The notes beneath the pieces were generated by a model, which saw nothing but the letters and a program-made list of their open reading frames with translations, did not search any database and was not told where the DNA came from. Positions 57,689 through 64,000 of a DNA stretch of 64,000 bases are shown in pieces (position 1 is the stretch's first letter; each line of letters begins with the position of its first letter). The DNA lies in assembly GCA_027923965.1 (NCBI GenBank), contig AP026969.1:4216001-4280000 (forward strand), given 5' to 3'. Made by a program: the position numbers and the translations under genes. The DNA is from Comamonadaceae bacterium OS-1 (GTDB lineage: Bacteria; Pseudomonadota; Gammaproteobacteria; Burkholderiales; Burkholderiaceae_C).

Positions 57689-58522
57689 TTAAAGTTCTGC
57701 CTGGGCACCGGAGGGGCGTGCGTCCATGGACAACATCCAGTCCACCACCAGGTTCACCGACACGGTGAGCAATGCAATGGTGGCAGCGGGGTAGATCGGG
57801 GCCATCATCCCAAAGTTGATGGCGGCGGCGTTTTCACGCACCATGCCGCCCAGGTCGGCATACGGCGGCTGGATGCCCAGGCCCAGGAACGACAGCCCGG
57901 CGATGAACAGAAAGTTGAAGCAAAAGCGCAGGCCGAATTCCGACACCAGTGGGGCCCAGGCGTTGGGCAAGATTTCGCGGCTGATGATCCACCACAGGCC
58001 TTCGCCCCGCAGGCGGGCCGCTTCCACGTACTCCATCACCGACAGGTTCATGCCCAGCGCCCGCGACAGGCGGAACACGCGGGTGGAGTCCAGCACGGCA
58101 ATGGTCATGATCAGCACCGGAATGCTGGAGCCAAACACGCCCAGCACGATGAGCGCGAAGATCAGGCCGGGAATCGACAGCATCACATCCACCAGGCGGC
58201 TGAAGAACACATCCACCCAGCCGCCCACCACGGCGCTGACGAAGCCCAGCACGATGCCGATGAAGAACGACAGCAGGGTGATGGCCAGCGCCACGCCAAT
58301 CGTCATGCGCGTGCCGTACAGAATGCGGGTGAGCATGTCGCGCCCGATCTGGTCGCCGCCCAGCCACATGGTCTTGGAGGGCTCGGCCCAGGTCTCGCCG
58401 ATGTTGGCCGACTGGGCATACGGTGCCAGCCAGGGGGTGAACAGGGCGATGAAGATGAATATCGCCACCACGGTCAGGCCAAACCAGGCCGACAGGGTGG
58501 GTTTTTGTCCAAACAATTTCAT
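57689..58522 (-). CDS. ABC transporter permease (DppC type)
   Basis: This is a 277-residue inner-membrane protein. The N-terminal OppC segment (LSAWFGLTVVAIFIFIALFT) is followed by helices and the coupling loop EAARLRGEGLWWIISREILP, which contacts the ATPase. An AGGAAG ribosome site precedes the ATG. It pairs with the DppB-type permease 20 bases upstream. Confidence 0.93.
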   Translation of the reverse strand: MKLFGQKPTLSAWFGLTVVAIFIFIALFTPWLAPYAQSANIGETWAEPSKTMWLGGDQIGRDMLTRILYGTRMTIGVALAITLLSFFIGIVLGFVSAVVGGWVDVFFSRLVDVMLSIPGLIFALIVLGVFGSSIPVLIMTIAVLDSTRVFRLSRALGMNLSVMEYVEAARLRGEGLWWIISREILPNAWAPLVSEFGLRFCFNFLFIAGLSFLGLGIQPPYADLGGMVRENAAAINFGMMAPIYPAATIALLTVSVNLVVDWMLSMDARPSGAQAEL

Positions 58523-58542
58523 GGGGTGCTTCCTTGTTCTTA

Positions 58543-59490
58543 TCAGCGTTTGTGGCGCAGGCGGGGATTGACCAGAATCACCAGAATGTCGGCCACGGTG
58601 TTGAGCAGCACAAACACCATGGCAAACACCAGGCCGCAGGCCTGGATCACCGGCACGTCGCGCTTGGATACGGCGTCCACCATCAACTGGCCCAGGCCGG
58701 GGTAGACAAACACCGCTTCGATCACCACCACCCCCACCACCAGGTAGGCCAGGTTCAGGGCGATCACCGTGATGATGGGCGCGGCCGCATTGGGCAGGGC
58801 GTGGCGGGTGATGACGCGCCCTCGCTTGGCCCCCTTGAGGAAGGCCATTTCAATGTAGGGCGTGGACATCACCGACAGCACCGAGCTGCGCGTCATGCGC
58901 AGCATGTGCGCGGCCACCAGCAGCGTCAGGGTGATGGCGGGCAGCGTGGTCTGGTAGACCCGCTCACTGAACGGCATGCCCTTGAACACCGTGGACAGCG
59001 ACGGGAACCAGTCCACGTTCACCGACAAAAAGATGATCAGCAGGTAGGCAATAAAAAACTCGGGAAACGAGATGGCAATCAGCGACAGGATGTTGGCCAG
59101 CTTGTCGGAAATCTTGCCTTCGTTGATGGCCGAAAACACCCCCAGGCCCACCGCCACCGGAATCGCGATCAGCGCCGCGTAGCCCGCCAGGAACATGGTG
59201 TTGCCCAGACGCGGCAGCACTTCGTCCACGATCACGCGTTTGTTGGTCAGCGCAATGCCCAGGTCGCCGTGCAGCACGCCGACCAGCCAGTTCCAGTAGC
59301 GCATGTAGGACGGGATGTCATAGCCCAGCTCCTTGCGAAACACCGCCAGCGCCTCGGGCGTAGCCCCCTGGCCCAGCACCGCCGAAGCCACGTCGCCCGG
59401 CAAAATTTCGGTGCACACAAAGATCAACACCGACACTGCAAACAGGGTCAGCACGCCTAAAAAAAAGCGGTTCAATATCAGTTTTGCCAT
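58543..59490 (-). CDS. ABC transporter permease (DppB type)
   Basis: This is a 315-residue permease. FFLGVLTLFAVSVLIFVCTE forms helix 1, followed by the DppB-type TEILPGDVASAVLG motif and the loop EMAFLKGAKRGRVITRHALP. ATG 59490 (MAKLILNRFF) is the family start; a longer frame upstream is unrelated. An R2 repeat separates it from the binding-protein gene. Confidence 0.93.
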   Translation of the reverse strand: MAKLILNRFFLGVLTLFAVSVLIFVCTEILPGDVASAVLGQGATPEALAVFRKELGYDIPSYMRYWNWLVGVLHGDLGIALTNKRVIVDEVLPRLGNTMFLAGYAALIAIPVAVGLGVFSAINEGKISDKLANILSLIAISFPEFFIAYLLIIFLSVNVDWFPSLSTVFKGMPFSERVYQTTLPAITLTLLVAAHMLRMTRSSVLSVMSTPYIEMAFLKGAKRGRVITRHALPNAAAPIITVIALNLAYLVVGVVVIEAVFVYPGLGQLMVDAVSKRDVPVIQACGLVFAMVFVLLNTVADILVILVNPRLRHKR

Positions 59491-59598
59491 AGCAATTTCC
59501 GAGTGGACTGAAGGGCAACGCAAGCGGTTGACCCAAAAAAAGCGGAGCGGGGCCAAGCCCCACCCCGCTAGCAACAGAACGCAGGCTTTCTACTTCGC

Positions 59599-59692
59599 GA
59601 ACAGCGCAGAACTGGCTCTGCCAGGCTGCTGCTATTGCCCCCTTACAGGGGGTTGGCGGAAAGCGCTTGCGCTGTAGCCTGGGGGTGAGCCT
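59599..59692 (-). repeat. R2 dispersed repeat, copy C (inverted)
   Basis: Minus-strand reading GCTCACCCCCAGGCTACAGC, CCCCCTGTAAGGGGGCAATA, GCCTGGCAGAGCCAGTTCTG, matching copies A and B. Lies within the ABC operon between the binding-protein and permease genes. Confidence 0.85.
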
Positions 59693-61260
59693 TAGATGAA
59701 CCAGCCTTTTTCGGCGATGCGGTCGTCGGCCAGGTCGTAACGGCCCGACACGGTCAATCCGCCCAGCTTGGTGTTGTAGGCGTCGATGTAGTCCTGCACC
59801 GCAAAGCACACCATGCCGGCGTTTTCGCTGATCAGCTCCTGGCAGCGTGCGTACATTTGCGCGCGCTTGGGCTGGTCCAGTTCGACGCGGGCGGCCACCA
59901 GCAGCTTCTCGAACTCGGGGTTGTTGAAGTGGGTGTCGTTCCAAGTGGTGTTGGCCTTGAAGGTGCTGGTCAACTGGTTGTCGATGGTGGGGCGGTTGCC
60001 CCAGTACACCGCGCAGAAGGGCTGCTTGAGCCAGACGTTGTCCCAGTAGCCGTCGCCCGAGACGCGCTTCAGGTCCAGCTGGATACCGGCCTTGGACAGC
60101 GACTCCTGGAACACCTGGCCGCTGTCGGTGGCACCCGAGAACGCACCTTCCGAAACTTGCAACTCCACCGGTCCGGCGATGTTGGCCTTCTTGAAGAAGA
60201 ACTTGGCCTTGTCGGGATCGTAGGCGTGCAGCTTTTGCTTGGGATCGTAGTACTTCATCTTCGCGCCCACGGTGTGGTCGTTGCCGATGGAGGCGTAGCC
60301 CGAGAACACGTTGTCCACGATCTTCTTGCGGTCGATGCCGAACTTCAGCGCCATCATCAGGTCGGGGTTGCTGAAGGGCGACTTGTCGGTGTGCGCCACA
60401 AAGGCAAAACGGTTGCCGGCACCCGGTGTGCGCGACAGCTTGATGCCCTTGCTCTTGGCCAGCAGCCCGGCGGTCTTGGGGTCCACGCGGTTGATCACGT
60501 CCACCTGGCCGGTCACCAGCGCCTGGGTACGGGCGGCGGCATCGCCGATGTAGCGCAGTTCCACGCGGTCGAAGTTGCCGCGGTTGGGCTTCCAGTAGTT
60601 GCCGGGCTTGCGTTTGAAGGTGGCGCGCACACCGGCCTGGAACTCTTCCAGCAGGTAGGCACCGGTACCGTCGGGCTTGCTGAAATCCGTCGTGCCATTG
60701 GGCACCACGATGATGTGGTAATCGCTCAGGTTATATGGCAAATCCAGGTTGCCATTGGTCATGAGAATCTGGATTTGGGTGGGCGAGATTTTCTTGATCT
60801 CTTTGATATCGGCCAACAGGGCTTTGGCGGGCGATTTGGTTTCGCCGCGGTGCATATTGATCGAGTAAATGACATCGTCGGCATCCAGTGTTTTGCCGGA
60901 TGCAAAAGTAATGCCTTTGCGGATATTAAAGGTCCAGTCGGCGGCACCGGGTTTGACTTCCCAGTTTTCAAACAGCTCACCGGTGGCATCGCCGTTGTCG
61001 GCCACTTCCACCAGGTTGTTCCAGAGCATCAGGCTGATGTTGATCATCACCGAGTCGGCATAGGTGCGGGGGTCAAAGCTGTCGGATGCTGAGCCGCCTT
61101 CCACGCCCATGCGCAGGGTTCCGCCCTTTTTTGGTGCACCTTGGGCCATGGCTGGCATGGCGCCGAAAGTTGCTGATAGACCGAAAGCGGCGGCGCCGGT
61201 GATGAGTTGGCGGCGGTCCAAAATGATGCTGGATTCTGGATGGATGTCGTTCATGGGCAT
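59692..61260 (-). CDS. Peptide/nickel-type ABC substrate-binding protein with Tat signal
   Basis: This 522-residue family 5 binding protein has a twin-arginine signal (LDRRQLITGAAAFGLSATFG, cut after AMAQ), so it is exported folded. The mature part shows GGTLRMGVEGGSASDSFDPR and WTFNIRKGITFASGKTLDAD of the SBP_bac_5 family. The cargo could be a di- or oligopeptide or another small molecule. GGAA eight bases before ATG 61260 supports that start. It is first in the operon SBP-DppB-DppC-DppDF. Confidence 0.93.
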   Translation of the reverse strand: MPMNDIHPESSIILDRRQLITGAAAFGLSATFGAMPAMAQGAPKKGGTLRMGVEGGSASDSFDPRTYADSVMINISLMLWNNLVEVADNGDATGELFENWEVKPGAADWTFNIRKGITFASGKTLDADDVIYSINMHRGETKSPAKALLADIKEIKKISPTQIQILMTNGNLDLPYNLSDYHIIVVPNGTTDFSKPDGTGAYLLEEFQAGVRATFKRKPGNYWKPNRGNFDRVELRYIGDAAARTQALVTGQVDVINRVDPKTAGLLAKSKGIKLSRTPGAGNRFAFVAHTDKSPFSNPDLMMALKFGIDRKKIVDNVFSGYASIGNDHTVGAKMKYYDPKQKLHAYDPDKAKFFFKKANIAGPVELQVSEGAFSGATDSGQVFQESLSKAGIQLDLKRVSGDGYWDNVWLKQPFCAVYWGNRPTIDNQLTSTFKANTTWNDTHFNNPEFEKLLVAARVELDQPKRAQMYARCQELISENAGMVCFAVQDYIDAYNTKLGGLTVSGRYDLADDRIAEKGWFI

Positions 61261-61849
61261 ATCAAAAATTCCTTCAAAGTCGATGGATAGGGGTCCGCTG
61301 GCGGGTCCTGAAAATCATGCAATTACCCCAAGAGCAAAGGCGCTTTGCACTCACTGACCATCATAGGGTGGGTTTTTTTTCTTGTATCGGTATATCCGCT
61401 TATTCGGCCCATTGATTTTCAAACGGTGATTCCATTCTTTACAGGACTTCGCGTACGTAAATGCACCTGCGTCGCAGCACCATCAATTAGTGTCGGATTT
61501 CAGCTAGCCCGATGGGGTCAGCCTGTTATGAACGCAGTGCAAGCAGTCCATCCGGGCAAAGTGCGGCGTTGCGAGGACCGATTTTTTGCAGGGCTATTTA
61601 TTCCAGCCAGAATTGCCGAAAACCGCGGGTTGTGCAGACACTTCCATCAGGTCGGCCAGGCCGCTTGGCAACCCGCTCTGGCACGCCCGAGAAGCCAACG
61701 CCGCGCACCGTACTTTGGCCGGTTTGCCGGACCGGTGCGCGGCTTGCCAACTCCCGAATCGGTGCAGCCGAAAGCGCGGCCAAGGCGGTTTTTGCACGCG
61801 GATGGTGCAGTGCAGCAGAGATATCGAGTCACCGGTCCGTGTTAACTTT
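61261..61849. other. 589-base region without a supported gene
   Basis: The region lies between the divergent ABC operon and MFS gene. It is AT-rich near 61370-61440 and must hold both promoters. The palindrome-rich CGG/CCG stretch around 61720-61745 is noted. A 166-codon open frame (61345-61845) has no ribosome site or recognisable features and is not reported as a gene. Confidence 0.6.
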
Positions 61850-61873
61850 ATGAGCCCCCTTCAAGGAACCCAC

Positions 61874-63139
61874 TTGCGCAATATATTTCTCTCCCTGGCC
61901 TCGCTTCTCAGCGGTGTAGGCATGCTGGTGGTGGGCACCGGCCTGCTGTTTGCAGCCATCGGTGCGCAGGCCAGTTCGGCCCATTTTTCCGCCCTGGTAA
62001 CGGGGCTGATCATGTCGGCGTATTTCGCGGGCTTCGTGTACGGTACCTATGCCTGTCCGGTCATCATCCGCCGCGTGGGCCACATCCGCGCGTTTGCCTC
62101 GATGGCGACGATTGCCTCGTCGCTGCCCATCATGCATGCGCTGTGGGTCAATCCCTGGGCCTGGGGGGCGCTGCGCTTTGTCACCGGGGTGTGTCTGGTG
62201 GGGCTGTACATCGTGGTGGAGAGCTGGCTCAACGTGGTGGCCACCAGCCAGCAGCGCGGCAAGGTGTTTGCCGCCTACATGGCCGTCAACGGGGTGGCGC
62301 TGGCGCTGGGCCAGTGGCTGATTCTGGTGGGCGACCGGTACGGTTTTGTGCCGTTTGCGGTGGTGTCCATTCTGTTCTCGTTGGCCATATTGCCCATCAC
62401 ACTCACGCCGGTGAGCGAGCCGGAGCCCACCGACGCGCCCAAGCTGGGCCTGTTCGAGCTGTTCCACATCTCCCCCATCGGGGTGATCGGGGCCGTGGGC
62501 TCGGGCCTGCTCAACGGCGCGTTCTACAGCCTGGGCACGGTGTTCGCCCAGGGCGTGGGCTTCAGCGAGGCTGGCATCGCAACCTTCATGGCCGCTACCA
62601 TCCTGGGCGGGGCGGTGTTCCAGTGGCCGGTGGGGCATTTGTCCGACCGGCACGACCGCCGCCGCGTGCTGTTCCTGGTCTGCGCCCTGAGCGCGGCGGT
62701 GGCCGTGGCGGGCTACTTCATGGCCGAGGGCAACGAGATGCTGCTGATCGGACTGGGCGTGGTGTACGGCGGCCTGTCATTCTCGATCTACGGGCTGAGC
62801 GTGGCCCATGTGAACGACCTGATCGACCCCTCGCGGGTGCTGGAAGTCACCGGCGGCCTGCTGCTGCTATTCGGCATCGGGGCTACCGTGGGCCCGACGC
62901 TGGGCGGCGCCATGATGGACTGGATGGGCCCCGCCGCGCTGATGCTGTACTTTGCGGGCCTGCTGAGCCTGCTGGTGCTGGCCACCTGGCGCTACAGCAT
63001 CCGCAGCACCCCACACGCCGACGCACACGCCGTCAAATCCGACTACGTGGTCATGGGCAGCGGCTCGCAGGCGGTGCTGCAGATGGACCCACGCCGGACC
63101 GCAGGCACCCACACCACCCCCGCCGACCTCGGACCGTAG
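61874..63139 (+). CDS. MFS transporter (YcaD-like)
   Basis: This is a protein of about 421 residues with twelve helices. It has loop motifs such as GHLSDRHDRRRVLFL (MFS signature between helices 2/3 or 8/9) and the opening RNIFLSLASLLSG typical of the YcaD/UMF group. I chose the TTG start at 61874 because AAGGAA lies six bases before it. An in-frame ATG at 61850 lacks a ribosome site. The C-terminal 40 residues are hydrophilic and poorly conserved. Substrate unknown. Confidence 0.85.
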   Translation: MRNIFLSLASLLSGVGMLVVGTGLLFAAIGAQASSAHFSALVTGLIMSAYFAGFVYGTYACPVIIRRVGHIRAFASMATIASSLPIMHALWVNPWAWGALRFVTGVCLVGLYIVVESWLNVVATSQQRGKVFAAYMAVNGVALALGQWLILVGDRYGFVPFAVVSILFSLAILPITLTPVSEPEPTDAPKLGLFELFHISPIGVIGAVGSGLLNGAFYSLGTVFAQGVGFSEAGIATFMAATILGGAVFQWPVGHLSDRHDRRRVLFLVCALSAAVAVAGYFMAEGNEMLLIGLGVVYGGLSFSIYGLSVAHVNDLIDPSRVLEVTGGLLLLFGIGATVGPTLGGAMMDWMGPAALMLYFAGLLSLLVLATWRYSIRSTPHADAHAVKSDYVVMGSGSQAVLQMDPRRTAGTHTTPADLGP

Positions 63140-63237
63140 CACCCAATCAATTATTCGGATTGATCTTGTCGCGGGCCAGGGTCGTAGGCACAGGGCGGCC
63201 CTAAACTTTCTTCCAACCTTTTGTGCTTGGAGCCCGC

Positions 63238-64000
63238 ATGCAACTCGAATCCATCCAGACCTTTGTGGTGGCCAACCCGCCGCCCAGCTTTGGCGGCCGC
63301 TACTTTGTGTTCGTCAAGCTGCGCACCCGCTGCGGCATCGAAGGCATTGGCGAGGCCTACACCGCCACCTTTGGCCCCAAAGTGGTGGCGGCCATGGCCG
63401 AAGACCTGTTTGCCCGCGTGTTCCAAGGCGAAGACCCGATGCAGACCGAAACCCTGTGGCGGCGCGCCTACGGCGAAGGCTTTTCGCTGCGGCCCGACAT
63501 CTCGCTGATGGGCGTGCTCAGCGCGCTGGAAATGGCCTGCTGGGACATCACCGGCAAGGCGCTGGGACAACCCGTCTACAAGCTGCTGGGCGGCCTGGTG
63601 AACCCGCGCCTGCGCAGCTACACCTACCTGTACCCCGACCCCGACGAGGACGAATCCTTCTACGGCGACCCGGACCGCTCTGCCGCGCGCGCCGCCCGCT
63701 ATGTGGAAGAAGGCTTTACCGCCGTGAAGTTCGACCCGGTGGGCGGCTACTCGGTGTTCGACCCGCGCCAGCCCACGCTGGAGCGCATGGACATGTCGGA
63801 GCGCTTCTGCGCCCGCATCCGCGAAGCCGTGGGCGACAAGGCGGACCTGCTGTTTGGCACCCACGGCCAGTTCACCGTGTCCGGGGCCAAGCGCCTGGCG
63901 CGCCGCCTGGAGCCCTACAACCCATTGTGGTTCGAAGAGCCCACGCCGCCCGAGCGCCCCGAGTCCATGGCCGAGGTGGCCCGCTACACCTGCATCCCCG
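63238..64000 (+). CDS. Mandelate racemase/muconate-lactonizing enzyme family protein, 3' end outside window
   Basis: The frame is open to the window end (254 codons visible). The N-terminal capping domain is MQLESIQTFVVANPPPSFGG. The barrel begins near residue 130: GFTAVKFDPVGGYSVFD contains the acid-base lysine region, GTHGQFTVSGAKRLARRLEP the His/metal region, and NPLWFEEPTPPERPE a metal ligand Glu. The pattern resembles sugar-acid dehydratases (galactonate type) of the enolase superfamily; the acid substrate cannot be assigned. Confidence 0.85.
   Translation, partial: MQLESIQTFVVANPPPSFGGRYFVFVKLRTRCGIEGIGEAYTATFGPKVVAAMAEDLFARVFQGEDPMQTETLWRRAYGEGFSLRPDISLMGVLSALEMACWDITGKALGQPVYKLLGGLVNPRLRSYTYLYPDPDEDESFYGDPDRSAARAARYVEEGFTAVKFDPVGGYSVFDPRQPTLERMDMSERFCARIREAVGDKADLLFGTHGQFTVSGAKRLARRLEPYNPLWFEEPTPPERPESMAEVARYTCIP

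Noticed and set aside
61345..61845. 166-codon plus-strand frame before the MFS gene
   Set aside because: No ribosome site, no family signature, Arg/Pro-rich second half. Probably the non-coding leader region.

Overview
The window is GC-rich betaproteobacterial chromosome and most resembles Comamonadaceae (Rhodoferax, Polaromonas or Acidovorax type). The evidence is the complete atpIBEFHAGDC operon, a phasin, a regulatory-type PTS, a dat-ybeD-lipB block, and two families of short dispersed repeats of a kind I associate with this family. I have no database match, so the family assignment is inference. I see no rRNA, tRNA or CRISPR array.

Layout. 1-1108: the end of a TPM-domain gene pair. 1279-8631 (minus): the F1Fo ATP synthase operon, with a clear sigma70-type promoter at 8700-8729. 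8856-11866: an MBL-fold hydrolase, a D-amino-acid aminotransferase, YbeD and LipB. 11863-20325: a membrane-anchored Mrr-like protein, a 3'-5' exonuclease, an orphan ChvE-like sugar-binding protein, an orphan antitoxin, a three-gene DUF2760/Hsp70/Hsp70 operon and a phasin. This block separates lipB from lipA (20507). 21506-28359: a SWIM/SNF2 helicase, PssA, an HPF-like protein, a PEP-CTERM protein and a sterol-desaturase-family protein. 28353-32634: EI, HPr and EIIA-Man of a PTS, a lipoprotein, DUF4197 and a TlpA-like thioredoxin. 32777-36803: GNAT, then a cupredoxin-like protein coupled to a HAMP-GGDEF-EAL protein, and DUF3185. 36874-46430: exporters, a BigR-Blh-YeeE persulfide-response locus, a phosphoethanolamine-transferase-like enzyme, an SDR, a Gly/Val-repeat lipoprotein, an SRPBCC protein and a ParE-type toxin-antitoxin pair. 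46602-51903: a degraded accessory island. 51986-64000: HtpG, AqpZ, a DMT exporter, an oligopeptide-type ABC transporter, an MFS transporter and the start of an enolase-superfamily gene.

The island at 46.6-51.9 kb can be partly reconstructed. A two-gene cassette (XRE regulator plus DUF6036 nucleotidyltransferase) lies next to htpG. It is flanked on both sides by a terminator-like hairpin, an R1 repeat and the 3' end of htpG, the far htpG end surviving only as a remnant. An IS21-family element split the cassette, leaving a 6-bp target duplication. Removing the element restores an ATGA stop/start overlap between the two genes. The nucleotidyltransferase also carries a one-base frameshift, and an IS3-family element sits inside the left-hand R1 repeat.

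The most widespread signal that ordinary annotation does not explain is repeat family R1, a double-hairpin element of about 55-60 bp with 16 copies here. Most lie between genes. One forms about 20 codons inside the D-amino-acid aminotransferase gene, one supplies the start codon of a 902-residue Hsp70, and one supplies the stop codon of the SNF2 helicase. A second family, R2 (about 95 bp), has three copies. The best candidate for an undescribed system is the DUF2760/Hsp70/Hsp70 operon.
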